Source: Phragmites australis (lineage: Eukaryota; Streptophyta; Magnoliopsida; Poales; Poaceae). Taken from it: a DNA stretch of 64,000 nucleotides. The notes under the pieces were generated by a model. It did no database searches, was not told where the DNA came from, and saw only the letters and a list, made by a program, of their open reading frames with translations. The position numbers were made by a program, and so were the translations under genes. The stretch covers positions 17,176,501 through 17,240,500 of the forward strand of contig NC_084922.1 in NCBI RefSeq assembly GCF_958298935.1. The letters are read 5' to 3'. Positions 11,532 to 22,877 of the stretch are shown in pieces (position 1 is the first letter of the stretch; each line of letters begins with the position of its first letter).

Positions 11532-13245
11532 ATGCTTGCTACTAAATCTGATCTTGCTGAAATTTGTGATAATGAGCTGTCATGCTATGCTTTGATATGC
11601 AAAGATGTTTTACTTTCACTCGAGAATATATCTAGCTCTTTGTCTCTTGCTGTTACCAACATTTTGCAGGAGTTTGTGGATGTATTTCCAGCTAAAGTAT
11701 CCCCGGGATTACCACCTATTCGAGGAATTGAACATCAAATTGATTTGATTTCGGGAGCAACTTTGCCAAATCGTGCTGCATATAGGACCAACCCGAAAGA
11801 GACTAAGGAAATTCAGCGAAAAGTCCAAGATCTATTGAATCACGGGTACGTACGAGAATGCCTTAGTCCTTGTGCTGTTCCTATTCTTTTATTTATTAAG
11901 AAAGACGGTAGTTGGAGTATGTGTGTTGATTGTAGAGCCATCAATAATATTACTATAAGATATCATCACCCTATCCCTAGGTTAGATGATATGCTTGATG
12001 AGTTGAGTGGTTCTATAATTTTCACTAAAATTGACTTGAAGTGGATACCACCCGATTAGAATAAAAATTGGAGATGAATGGAAGACTGCATTTAAAACTA
12101 AGTTTAATTTGTATGAGTGGTTAGTAATGACTTTTGGGTTAACTAATGCACTTAGTACTTTTATGCGATTGATGAACGAAGTTTTACGTGCTTTCATTGG
12201 GAGATTTGTGGTGGTTCACTTCGATGATATCTTAATTTACAACAAGTCATATGAACTACACTTTGATCACTTAAGTACTGTTTTAACACTTTGAGAGATG
12301 CATATTTGTTTGGTAACCTCGAAGTGCACCTTTTGCATGGATTGAGTGTCTTTTCTTGCCTATATTGTTACTCCACAGGGAATAGAGGTGGATGAAACAA
12401 AAATCGAAGCCATAAAGAGCTGGCCAACTCCTAAGACTGTTACACAAGTGAGAAGTTTTCATGATCTTGCGGGTTTCTATCTGTGATTTGTGTGGAATTT
12501 CAGCACCATTGCTGCTCCATTAAATAAGTTGACAAAGAAAGGAGTAGTTTTTAAATGGGGACCTGCATAAGAACAAGCATTCAAGTTGCTGAAAGAGAAG
12601 CTCACCCATGCTCCATTGCTCTAACTCCCTGATTTTGATAAGATTTTTGAACTGGAATGTGATGCTAGTGGGATTGGAATTGGAGGTGTGCTAATTCAAG
12701 AAGGTAAACTTGTTGCTTATTTCAATGAGAAATTAAGTGGGTCAAGTCTGAATTATTCCACTTATGATAAAGAATTATATGCTTTAGTTCGTGTACTTGA
12801 AGCTTGACAACATTATCTATGGTCCAAAGAATTTGTTATATATTCTCATCATGAATTGTTGAAATATATTAGAAGTCAAGCTAAACTGAATAAACGACAT
12901 GCTAAATGGGTAGAATTTATTGAGTCTTTTTCATATGTCATAAAACTTTAAAAAGGAAAGGATAATGTGATTGTTGATGCGCTTTTTAGACGTTATACCA
13001 TGTTATCTCAACTTGGTCATAAGATTTTTAGTTTAGAGACTATTAAGGACTTGTATGCTACTGATTTAGACTTTAAAGAATTGCTTGAACTTTGTAAAGA
13101 AAGAAAGACATGGAATAAATATGTGCTAAATGAAGGATTGCTCTATCATGCTAACATGCTATGCATTCTAGCTAGCTCCGTTCGTCTTGTTACAGGAGGC
13201 GCAAAGAGGAGGATTGATTACACATTTTGGAGCAAAGAAGACTGA
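11532..13245 (+). pseudogene. CRM-clade reverse transcriptase and RNase H, broken
   Basis: Segment 11532-12059 reads the RT fingers (VDVFPAKVSPGLPPIRGIEH, SMCVDCRAINNI) up to FTKIDLK, which holds the first catalytic aspartate. The frame is then lost near 12,043, apparently through a 2-bp deletion. It resumes at about 12,109 with [13 protein letters not shown] and the catalytic box, which reads HFDD instead of YxDD. RNase H follows ([20 protein letters not shown] at about 12,650, KELYAL) with several stops, then a tail at 12967-13245. The altered box and the stops mean no active enzyme. Confidence 0.85.
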
Positions 13246-13960
13246 AGATGTGCTAGCCGCTCATTTCTTTTGTCTAAAGATGAGATGTGACGTCGAGCGC
13301 TACGTATCACGTTGCACCACTTGCAATAGAGCTAAATCTCGTTTAAATCCACATGGTCTTTACACGCCTCTTCCTGTTCCTAGTGCACATTGGGAGGATA
13401 TTTTCATGGATTTTATTTTAGGATTGCATAGAACAATGAGGGGAAGGGATATCATATTTGTAGTTCTGGATAGATTTTCTAAAATGGCATATTTTATACC
13501 TTGTAACAAGAGCGATGATGCTACAAACATAGCTGATTTATTTTTCAGGGAAATCGTTCACCTACATGGAGTGCCTAATACTATCGTCTCGGATCATGAC
13601 ACAAAGTTTTTGAGTCACTTTTGGAGATCACTTTGGAACAAATTGGGGACAAAGCTGCATTTTTCTACTACGTGTCATCCTTAAACCGATGGTCAAATAG
13701 AGATTGTCAACAGTACATTATCGACCATGTTACGGGCAGTTCTAAAGAAGAATTTGAGGATGTAAAAAGAGTGTTTCCCACATATTGAATTTGCTTACAA
13801 TAGGTCGGTACAATCCACCACCAAGGTAAGTCTGCTCCAGGTAGTGTATGAATTTAATCCCCGTGCTCCTATTGATCTACTACCTTTGCCAACTTTTGAA
13901 AGACTTAATTTAGATGCTAAGAAACGTGTTAAATTTATTCTTAAGTTGCATAAAACAACT
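13187..13960 (+). pseudogene. CRM-clade integrase, C-terminally truncated
   Basis: The zinc-binding HHCC region ([16 protein letters not shown] ... CTTC) is followed by the catalytic core, with aspartates in FMDFILGL and [11 protein letters not shown] stop at 13,682 interrupts just before the region with the catalytic glutamate. Homology continues in the same direction through PHIEFAYNRSVQSTTK, FNPRAPIDLLPLP and LDAKKRVKFILKLHKTT, and ends at about 13,960. The C-terminal domain is missing. Confidence 0.85.
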
Positions 13961-14045
13961 ATGTCCTTGATACAAAATAAAGCTTAACCTAAATATTATA
14001 CAAATTTCACCAAATACATGAAAGCTGCTTTCACTGAACGTTAAT

Positions 14046-17000
14046 GCTTCGTTATGGTCGCGGCGTATGTAGGTAGCTTCCGCAGTATCATCAATGAGAG
14101 GCAGTTCGACATTCTCTCCAAAAGGAGGCAGGTCTTCAAATTTGTCGCAGTCTTCGTCGTCGACAACATTCTCAACACCGACGATTTTTCTTTTTCCTTG
14201 AAGAACCACGTGACGCTCCTCCTTGTTAGCTGGGTCCGGGTCCTTTATATAGAAGACTTGTGCAACATCGTTGGCAAGCATGAATGGTTGTTCTCTATAT
14301 CCGACGAGTTTGAGGTCCACGGTAGTCATACCGTACTTGTCGACCTTGACTCCTCCTGTGAGTCTGACCCATTGGCACCGAAATAGAGGGACCATCAACT
14401 CGCTATATTTAAGTTCCCAAATCTCCTCTATGAACCCATAATAGGTCTCCCTGTTGCCAGCGCAGTCACAGGCATCAGTACGGATACCGCTATTTTGGTT
14501 AGTGCTCTTGTTGTCTTGTGCTCGCGTATAAAATATATAGCCGTTAATCTCGTATGCTTGGAATGTGCGAATCATAGTTGACGGGTCATTTGCCAGCAGT
14601 TCCAACAGAGCATCGTCGGTATCCTTACCTATCATGAGTTGATGTAACCAATTACCGAAATTATCTCTGTGCTCTTTTGCGATCCATTCATCTGACTTCG
14701 TTGGATTTGTGGAGCGTAGCATGCTCACATGCATTTTGACATAGGGGATCACTACAACTGCCTGTTGCAGAACTGCGAAGTGTGCTTGAGTGAATGAAGC
14801 ACGATCTTTGATATGGATTGAAGTATGACCTATCGTCCCTTTCCCCTTTAGCCTCCCCTCATAGCAAGATATAGGCATACCAATCGCGTTCAGTTTCATA
14901 TAGTCAATGCAAAACTCAATGACCTCCTCCGTACTCCACCCTTGGGCAATGCAACCTTCCAGACGACCTCGGTTACGAACATATTTCTTCAGAACCCCCA
15001 TGAACCTTTCGAAAGGATACATCTGATGCAGAAATACGGGGCCAAGGCTCTTTATCTCACCCACAATGTGAATAATTAGATGGGGCATTATATCAAAAAA
15101 TATCGGAGGAAAAATAGTCTCAAACTGACATATAGTATGGACCACGTCTTCCTGCAGCTTTGCCAGTTTGTTCAGATCAATGACCTTCTGTGAAATTGTG
15201 TTGAAGAACGAGCACAGCTTAATGATTGGGTCTCGGACCTTATCCGGCAGAATACCTTAAATTGCAACTGGAAGCATCTGTGTCATCATCACGTGACAAT
15301 CATGAGACTTCATGCCAACTAACTTTGTATCTTTCATGTTTACAAAGCTCCTGATATTGGAGGAGTAACCGGTCAGAACTTTGACATCACGCAAGCAACC
15401 ACACAGGCGGATCTTCTCTTCCTTGCTCATAGTGTAGCAAGCTATGGGAAGTTTCTTTTTACCGTTGTCTAATTGTATGTAGTGTAGGTCCTTCCTGAGG
15501 TTCATTTCTTCCAGGTCCAGCCGTGCATTTAGTGTATCTTTTGTTTTGCTGGGTATGTCTAGTAAGGTACCAATCAAGCTATCAAACACATTCTTCTCCA
15601 CATGCATGACGTCGATTGCGTGTCGGACCATAAGATACTTCCAATAAGGCAGCAACCAAAATATTGACATCTTTTTCCACATGGGAGCATTTTGCCTAGC
15701 CTGCATTTTTGTATTGCTTGGCCCCTTTCCAAGTACAACTCTAAGTGTCTTAACCATCTTAAATACCTGTTCTCCACTGCGAATCTTCGGAGCTTGATGA
15801 AGCTCCATTGTCCCGTCAAAAGCTCTTTTATTCTTGCGGTATGGGTGATCTGGGCGGAGGAACCTATGGTGACCCATGAAGATCATTTTCTGGCTGTTTT
15901 TTAGCCACCGCCCCTCCGTTTCCTCCAAGCACTGAACACGTCCATTGTACCCTTTTACAGTCTGCCCTGATAGGTTACCAAGAGCAGGCCAATCTGAAAT
16001 TGTCATGAACAGCATCACGCGCAGGGTGAAGTTCTCGCGTCTGTACTTATCCCATACCCGTACGCCATCTTTCCACAGTACAAGAAGATCTTCCACCAAT
16101 GGTTTGAGGTACACATTGATATCGTTGCCTGGTTGATTCGGCCCACTAATCAGCAGAGGCATCATAAGGTACTTTCGCTTCATGCACATCCAAGGTGGAA
16201 GGTTGTAGATACAGAGAGTCACAGGCCAAGTGCTATGAGTACTTCTCATGTTGCTGAAAGGATTCATCCCATCTGTGCTCAACCCGAACCTTATATTCCT
16301 CACTTCATCTCTGAATTTCTTGTATTTCGAATTGAATCTCCTCCATTGCATGCCATCAGCAGGGTATCTAAGCATTCCATCTTTCTTGCGCTGTTCGGCG
16401 TGCCATTGCATCAGCTCGGCAGTCGCTCTGTTAGCAAACAATCGCTTCAAACGGGGACTATAGGGAAATACCAAACCACCTTAACAGGGGGTCTTTTCTT
16501 CTTTCTCTTTACCCATACGCCATCGCTCTCGATGTCATCAATGTTGCTCTTGTACCGTGGTGCATTGCAAACGTGACACGCTTCCAAGTTTTCATCCTCG
16601 TCGCGGAACAACATGCAGTCGTTTTCACATACATGTATTTTCTCTACTTCCAATCCCAATGGGCAGACAACCTGTTTTGCATGGTACGTGTTTTCGGGCA
16701 ACACGTTCCCCTCTGGAAGCAATTCCCTCAAGAATTCTAACAATTCATTGAAACCCTTATCGGCCCAACCATTGCTAGCCTTTATTTGCATCAGTATCAG
16801 CACCACATGCAACTTGCTGTGCTCATCTTTACAGTTCGGGTAAGCTGGTGTTTTAGAGTCCTCTATCTTGCGCTGGTACTTTTGATGTTGTCTTTCAATG
16901 GTGAAGTTCCCCTCCCCATCGCGCAACATTTGTTCTATGCCTTCTTCATTGTTGCCAACAAAAGTGTCCCAATCATCGTTCTCGACAAAAGTATCTTCAA

Positions 17001-17335
17001 ATACCGACATATCGAAGTCTTCGTTAGTCGTCGGATCGTTGCCTCCGTCTCCTTCGACTGTTGGTTTCCCTTCACGCCCAACATCTGCAAGTTCACCGTG
17101 CTCTGTCCAATGGGTGTAGCCAGCCTTGAAACCCCTGCGAATCAAGTGTGCATGGATTTGCTCTATGTTTGAAAACTGCTTCTCATACTTGCAGTCGACA
17201 CATGGACAGCATATATAGTGCTCATCATACATCCTTTTTGGCTTCTTGTACGCCGCGACAGCCCTAAAAAAAGCCTCGATACCAACAATGAACTCTGGCC
17301 CTCATTCCTTGTACATGTATGACCGATCTATCTGT
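14046..17335 (-). pseudogene. TNP2-like CACTA transposase, broken
   Basis: Translation starts near 17,335 with DRSYMYKE and meets an in-frame TGA directly after it. The transposase-associated domain follows (17232-16447: ICCPCVDCKYEKQF, TWTEHGE-like), then after a frameshift near 16,460 the main transposase domain (16474-15257: RFGLSTDGMNPFSNMRSTHS, AIDVMHVEKNVFDSLIGTLL). A stop separates it from 15145-14046, which carries DUF4218-type (HQMYPFERFMGVLKKYVRN) and DUF4216-type (FRCQWVRLTGGV) domains and ends at YIRRDHNEAL. The open frame continues to 13,910, but that tail reads across the junction into the neighbouring retrotransposon. In intact elements this protein excises the transposon. Confidence 0.9.
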
Positions 17336-18463
17336 AAATTATTATAATTAAACACATTGGACTTATAATTATTAAACATTTCAAAATCTAGAACATATTC
17401 ATCGAATTACCTCGCATCCTGATTGGTCCCTATTTGAGGGTCCATCTCCTTCCGGTACTTGGGCCGGGTCGGGGGACCCGCCTTCCAAAGGCCGCCGAGT
17501 CTGATTGTGATCCGTGGGTGAACGTGCTATCCCTACAACACAATATTTTATCAACTGTACATGTTAAATTCACTATGTTGATTAATTAACAGAGGAAATC
17601 CACTGGATTATTACTAAAATTTATGACTTTAAAAATATACGCAATCCACATACTAGAAAATTATAGCTAGATTTTAGGGACATTTTGCAAATACCTCCCT
17701 GATTTTTTATTCTTTGGATGCCACTCGAATGACAGTTCTAGTGGTATTTTTGTAATTTTTGAATGGCAATAACGGTTCAACAAGTGGCAAATTTGCAATT
17801 ATCCATAGATTTTAATGTAGGCACCCAACTCTATTTACATGTGACTTTTAATCTACTCGTTAAATCATCTACAATGATAAAATTGCGACCTTTCTCTAAT
17901 TTATATAGATATTTGAGCTCTTGCTCATTCCAAATTTCAACACCAACTAACAACCACCTAAATTCAAACCTAGAGAAATCTAGCAACTAAAATTCAACTA
18001 AGAATCAAATGTAGATCATCTCTATACATCTAACAACGACAAAGTTGCAAACTTTACCTAAATTAGATTTCAACTACATCTCTAAATCCATAACCATGGA
18101 ACAAGCACCATCCATCATCAACCCTAGAGCAATCTACCAAGTAATCTATCCAAAAATCAAATATAGATCTCAGTAACCTTAAAACAGTTGACTCCTTCAA
18201 ATTTTGAAGGCTCCCACGCAAAAAAACCTTGAATCGCCAAAAAAAATGGTAAGGAGGCGCTGTAACACTGGGCTACGGCGGCGGCGGCTCTGTTCTGGAT
18301 CGAGACGGGGAAGAAGATGGGCTATATATATTGTAGCAGGCTATCAGTGCCGGTTCTTAACTCCAGGCCCTCGATCGGGGGTGGGAGTTTTAGAACCGGC
18401 ACTGATACCACTTTCAGTACCAGTTCCTTTGAACCGGCACTGAAGGTGGCGGCTATTATGTGG

Positions 18464-18478
18464 GGTTCTGTAGTAGTG
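18464..18478 (-). repeat. CACTA terminal inverted repeat (5' end)
   Basis: CACTACTACAGAACC on the minus strand. The adjoining 3 bp (ACT, 18,479-18,481) would be half of the target duplication. Confidence 0.85.
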
Positions 18479-18481
18479 ACT

Positions 18482-19345
18482 CCTTGATGTGTGGGTGGAC
18501 GGTGTGGTGCCAGTGTTTTCAAAAAGTGTCTATTTGGAGCCATTGAACTGGTCACATGTTGACCATCTTAAAATATGGGATTTGAGCGGGATGGATATCT
18601 TACCTCCCCTAGGGCCAATAACCATATTTAATAGTTTAGCTCGGCTTTTATTCAACTGTTTTGAATAGCTAGATTACACATAATTCCATTGCATTAAAAT
18701 TGGATTTCTTCTCACACTAAGCCCTACAACCTATTTCCTTGATTGTATCCCTAAGCATCTATTAAATCTCTTAAGTTGTGTTATGACTTGCTAAGTTCCT
18801 TCGGTACTCAAAGTTGCTAGTTGAATTCTGGTGACAAGCCGTAACATTACTTTGAGTTTGATGATGAAGAATAGAATATTAAGGCTATGTTTGTACCAAA
18901 CTTGCTTGTTGAATTCAATGAGAAGTTGTGCATTACTTTGTGTATGATGAAGTATAGAAGATTAAGGTTACGTAGCATTAGGCATATCGTATTTGCGCTA
19001 GCAAGTTCGCCTTTATTTGGCTGGTCGGTTGTGGATGCCAAGAATCCTAGGCTATGCGACCTATGTATGGCTTTAATCAGGTAATATACTTTATTGAAAG
19101 TATGACCGTGACATTATTCTATTGTAATATGTGTATAAGGTACTGATTGATCGAGGAATTGATACAAAAGTCAGAGGAAACCTAAAAACAGGATCCTACA
19201 TTAAGAGTGATTGTTCGTGACGATTATGGAGCTGTCATGATGGCAGGATGGTGCCATTTTTAATTATTAGCTCTTCTGCTGAAGAAGCTGAACTGCTTGA
19301 CAGCCTATTGTCTTAGAAAAAAAATGTTCCTCTCCAGCACTTCTG
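18482..19345. repeat. Intergenic sequence with a diverged two-copy repeat
   Basis: Between about 18,810 and 18,975 a unit of about 88 bp occurs twice: TTGAATTC, then CATTACTTTG, then GATGAAG, then AGATTAAGG-like words. The copies are clearly diverged. No gene is recognised. Short open frames here have no similarity I can name. Confidence 0.5.
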
Positions 19346-19353
19346 TATCAACT

Positions 19354-19510
19354 CAGGGGTGGATCTAGGGCCCAGCGACCTTGAGCCTGCCTAGGCTCCT
19401 ATACAGCGGCTGCAAGAGGCTAGCCGATGCGGTGATACTTACCGGAAATGGATAGGCCGAACAGCCTATAGTTTCGCTCCGACTATGTCGAATCACTAGG
19501 TCCGCCACCG
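19354..19510. mobile_element. Small hAT-like MITE
   Basis: The left end CAGGGGTGGATCTAG and the reverse complement of the right end, CGGTGGCGGACCTAG, form imperfect inverted repeats. The flanks TATCAACT (19,346-19,353) and TATGAGCT (19,511-19,518) are 8 bp long and match at 6 positions, as expected for an old hAT insertion. The element is 157 bp long, non-coding, and lies 289 bp beyond the glutaredoxin stop codon. Confidence 0.7.
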
Positions 19511-19798
19511 TATGAGCTGTTTGATACTCTTTAGCAAGAGATCAATCACATACTCCGATGGCGAGACACGTATTTTGGCACAATTACTTCAACAAAACTG
19601 ATGACAAAGATGTAGCGGTATACATATGTATACGCATTATTACAGCGCAAAATACCCTGACACAATGCTAACCCCTCTATAGATTATTACAATGCAGAAA
19701 AAAAAGGTCTGCAAACTCTCTCCGTGCCACTCTCCCTCATCTCGTGACAGAAAGCAACATTATTCTCCAGCGTATAAGGTGACTCAGAGCACTCGGCG

Positions 19799-20110
19799 TT
19801 ACACCCAGAGGGCGCCGGCATTGCGCAGCAGCGGGATGAGGTTGCCGCTGAGGTGGAGCGACATGACCTTGTCGGTGGAGCCGACAAGCCTGCCGCCGAT
19901 GAACACCGCCGGCACGGCGGGGTTGCGACCCAACAGCCTCGCCAACGCCTTATCCATCTCCTTCCCCCGGGGGTCCTCGTCAAGCTCCACCACCGTCGGG
20001 TTCACCCCGAGATCGCGGAGGAGCTGCGTCACCGTGTGGCACATGCAGCAGGAGCTCATGCTGAAGATCACCACTGCGCGCTGCGACGCCAGCCTCGTCA
20101 CACGATCCAT
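19799..20110 (-). CDS. CC-type (class III) glutaredoxin
   Basis: A single-exon, 103-residue protein of normal length for the plant-specific CC-type (ROXY) glutaredoxins. These bind glutathione and, in known members, act with TGA transcription factors in development and stress or hormone responses. Visible features are the active site CCMC (residues 21-24), the cis-proline motif VP (66-67), the GG turn (72-73), the [11 protein letters not shown] glutathione-binding loop (79-89), an LxxLL motif LIPLL (91-95) and a C-terminus ALWV (100-103). The family usually ends in ALWL, so the last residue is a conservative change. The ATG is the only in-frame start giving the canonical MDRV N-terminus. A TATA box lies 138 bp upstream. 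The coding region is much more GC-rich than the surrounding repeats, as is usual for grass members. The frame is intact. Confidence 0.95.
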   Translation of the reverse strand: MDRVTRLASQRAVVIFSMSSCCMCHTVTQLLRDLGVNPTVVELDEDPRGKEMDKALARLLGRNPAVPAVFIGGRLVGSTDKVMSLHLSGNLIPLLRNAGALWV

Positions 20111-20247
20111 TGATCAATCAGATGATCTGCTTCGTGAGAAAGAACTCGAAAGAGTTGAAGCGAGAAATATAGGCGAGCTAGAAGTACTTCTCGTGTATGA
20201 TGCTTTGAGAAGTTATGCTTGCTTAGCAATGGGTATAGGGAGGCTTG

Positions 20248-20256
20248 CTTATATAG
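20248..20256 (-). promoter_or_regulatory. TATA box of the glutaredoxin gene
   Basis: CTATATAAG on the minus strand, 138 bp upstream of the start codon. Transcription would begin near 20,220 and give a 5' UTR of about 110 bases. Confidence 0.7.
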
Positions 20257-20330
20257 ACATGGAAATGTGTATTGGCAAGAGGATTTTGCAGCGACCTGAC
20301 CGGCGAAAGGCGGTACGGGAAGGGTTCGGA

Positions 20331-20835
20331 TGATGGCCAAGCTTCTTTCTTGCGACACCACAGATAGGTTTAGTGTGGAATATGGAATATTTGGATTGCA
20401 ACAGCAGTGCAGCAGCTTGACACCGAAATGGTCGTCCATGGATATTGATAAGGCTTGGGGGATCTTGCTTTTTTGGAGTTCTGGGCTATCCTATTCGACA
20501 AGTCAGAAGAGAGAGAATGAGAGATCGGGAGGGAGAGAGATGCTGGTGAGATCATGGTCATCCAGTCTTCTTAGGTATGTAAGTTAGGTGAACTGTAGAA
20601 AGTTCAAGAAAGTAGTAGTTATAGTAACATATATGAAATAAGATGTAACTAGGAGACACTGAAACAACCTGCAGTCGTTCGGTAATAAAATCCATGTGCT
20701 ATACTAGTCTTCCAATTTTCGCTACCGAAATACCAACAATTTTTGTTTTGAGCATAAAAAGCCCGAAGAAATTAATACAGCTTTTGAAGAAACTGATACT
20801 GGTGTAATTAGAGTAGAAGATCAGGGTCTAGCCTT
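20331..20835. other. Upstream region of the glutaredoxin gene
   Basis: Probable promoter-distal sequence. A short segment (20,647-20,677, GGAGACACTGAAACAAC) recurs at about 24,670-24,690. No other gene or element is recognised. Confidence 0.4.
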
Positions 20836-22453
20836 CACTACGTAAAAAATCATTAAAAAAGATAAGTTGTTACGATGGCTGCTCAGTACACGTTACTAAT
20901 ATACTATTAGTGATTGATTAAATAACGATCTATCACTAATGTGTGGTCCGGATTGAAACTCGATCAAGACCCGTCACTAATAAAGGATCATTAGTGATAG
21001 CGAGGGAACAACCCGTCATTAAAGATAGTAGTGATGAGTAGTGACGGATCACCTCAAAACCCATCACTAATGATGGAGTTATTAGTGACGAGTAGAGAGA
21101 GCACATTCATTGGTGACGGGTTACCTAAAGGTCCATCACTAATGAGTCAGTCATTAGTGACTGATAGAGAGAGCACGCTCATTAGTGACGGGTGATAAAG
21201 ATAGCTGTCACTAATGACTGACTCATTAGTGACCGATCTTTAGATGACCCGTCACTAATAACCGGTTAGATCCTGAGTCATAGCTAGTCGGGTAAAAAAT
21301 TCATACCTTTTTTATACTAATTCAGATAGGGAAAAACTTTATATGAAAATTGCAGCCCTCGACGACGTCTACAGCTTTATAGTTGATCACTTTTTTATGT
21401 GAAACCATATAGATACACAAATAAATATCTAAAGACTATTGAAGGAACTACACAGAGGGCCACAAACTTAAGTGTTGGATTTAGTGTAAAACTAGTATGA
21501 ATCATTAAAAAAGACACATATAGGGTCACAAAGTTGAAAATTGTAAATTCAAAGATTTTTATCAGAAATTTGGTAACTCAAATTAATGAAACATCTACAT
21601 AGCACTAACTTTCGGATATAGCATTATGTCTCTAAAAACTTCCAGGCAAATCAGAGAAGGTTAATTTTCGACGAAAAACTATAGACGTCCTGTCAAGTAT
21701 CTTCCGAGCCTTCTTTTGGGTCAAAAAGGTACAGGTCTAAAGAAGTATATTTGTTTCGGATGCGCCTCCTCGTTAGCTTCGAAAGTAGAGATCAAACGTC
21801 GAAACCAGACTCAATATGTAAAAAGGTTGTTTTTACTGAACACTGCATAGGTTGGATATGAACTTTTTTGTACGGAGTCAGATGGAAACAAATTTATATG
21901 AACATTGTAGAACTCGACGAGATCTACAACTTTGTATTGATAAAATTTTCATTTAAGATCATTTAGATGTTCAAATAGCTATTCAAATGTTCAATCATAA
22001 GATGTCAAAAAGATTAATTTTGCTATTATACTCAACAATGAATGAGAGATGACATGGTTAGAGGGGTCACGAGTGCGGAGCTCACTACTGAGTTCGTGAG
22101 TTCGAGTCCTGTAATCGTGTGACTTATGAATGGTCGGGTGTGCAGTTTCTTGTCGGGTGTCAGTTTTTTCTCAAACCAAAAATTATTTTATTTTTTTAAA
22201 ACACATATTAGTGATCGGATCTAGACTTATCACTAATGTTTGTCATTAGTTACGAGTCGAATCTAGACCTATCACTAACGTGTAGTTATTAGTGACGGGT
22301 CGGATCTAGATCTGTTACTAATGTGTATCATTAGTGATAGGTTCAGACTCATCACTGATAAGTGCATATTAGAGATATGTTAAGAGTTTCAGATAAAATA
22401 CCCGTTAGTGATAAGAATTATCACCTATTACTAATATGGATTTCTCAGTAGCG
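20836..22453. mobile_element. Non-autonomous CACTA-like element
   Basis: The left end CACTACGTAAAAAATC and the reverse complement of the right end, CGCTACTGAGAAATCC, form imperfect CACTA-type inverted repeats. The adjacent 3-bp flanks are CTT and CTC. Both ends carry many copies of a short subterminal motif (ATTAGTGACGGG and its reverse complement CCCGTCACTAAT, with variants) over about 20,890-21,260 and 22,205-22,440. Dense subterminal repeats like these are the expected transposase-binding arrangement of CACTA elements. The 0.9-kb centre has no transposase. Confidence 0.75.
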
Positions 22454-22508
22454 CTCGTTAAAACGTCTAATACCATTTTGAAGTAAAAGGAGCCCAAGTT
22501 TCAGTAGT

Positions 22509-22805
22509 TTAACATCTTTCTACCACCTTCTTCGTGTCAATCTCAATGCTTATTTGACATGTGCTTAGACCGTTGATTACTAGTCTGTCAGGTAACTTTG
22601 TTAGAGTATATGTCAGTGAAGTCTGCAATGAATTAAAGTTCTTTAGAAATCGAACGATTGACGATTTACAGGCTGATACTTGGCTGGGTAATTTACTAAA
22701 GGTGATATCATTTTTGAAGTGGAAATCAATTTCTGCACATTCAGATATAAGATCACCCCAAGGATTTGTAAAGTCAGCGAGATTGGTGGCAGGCGCCGAT
22801 ACCAC
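22509..22805 (-). CDS. Unrecognised open frame, doubtful
   Basis: An open frame of 98 residues with even composition and no low-complexity tract, so it could be an exon or gene relic. I do not recognise any domain, signal peptide or membrane segment. The opposite strand is also open here over 86 residues, which weakens the case for either frame. It sits between a CACTA-like element and tandem repeats with no promoter evidence. Confidence 0.15.
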   Translation of the reverse strand: MVSAPATNLADFTNPWGDLISECAEIDFHFKNDITFSKLPSQVSACKSSIVRFLKNFNSLQTSLTYTLTKLPDRLVINGLSTCQISIEIDTKKVVERC

Positions 22806-22877
22806 AGTTGCGGAGTCGTAAGTATGTGACCCATCCCAAGAATCAGGTCGGCGTCAAGCCGAAGAGAAGACCGATTC

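Larger units (their letters stand above)
7540..13990 (+). mobile_element. CRM-clade chromovirus (Ty3/Gypsy), degenerate, 3' end lost
   Basis: Plus-strand order is LTR, primer binding site, long leader, gag, protease, RT, RNase H, integrase. Gag (EEYYQELQ, FYGGLRREIQDI), protease (VIIDGGSCNNL) and integrase (PHIEFAYNRSVQSTTK, FNPRAPIDLLPLP) read like the CRM/CRR group of plant chromoviruses. Every domain contains stops or frameshifts. After the sequence coding LKLHKTT (about 13,955) homology fades. The expected integrase C-terminus, any chromodomain-like tail and the 3' LTR are absent, and CACTA-derived sequence takes over by about 14,045. The left boundary is approximate. Confidence 0.85.
14046..18478 (-). 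mobile_element. CACTA (En/Spm) transposon, 5' end intact, 3' end missing
   Basis: The right end, on the reverse strand, starts CACTACTACAGAACC (18,478 down to 18,464). Inside it are subterminal repeats in both orientations (AGTGCCGGTTC, GAACCGGCACTGA) between about 18,340 and 18,450. A broken TNP2-type transposase fills 14,046-17,335. The expected second CACTA terminus is not found near 14,000. The transposase homology simply ends next to CRM-type sequence, so the 3' end was deleted or lost by rearrangement. About 900 bp of AT-rich non-coding DNA (17,340-18,240) separates the transposase start from the terminus. Confidence 0.85.

Noticed and set aside
13910..14045. C-terminal extension of the TNP2 open frame
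   Set aside because: The transposase homology ends at about 14,046. The remaining codons read antisense through CRM-type sequence.
19692..20333. 213-residue plus-strand frame overlapping the glutaredoxin
   Set aside because: It is a shadow of the GC-rich glutaredoxin coding strand. The minus-strand protein has every family motif.
22092..22112. tRNA gene
   Set aside because: Only a B-box-like word is visible. No cloverleaf with acceptor and anticodon arms could be formed by eye.
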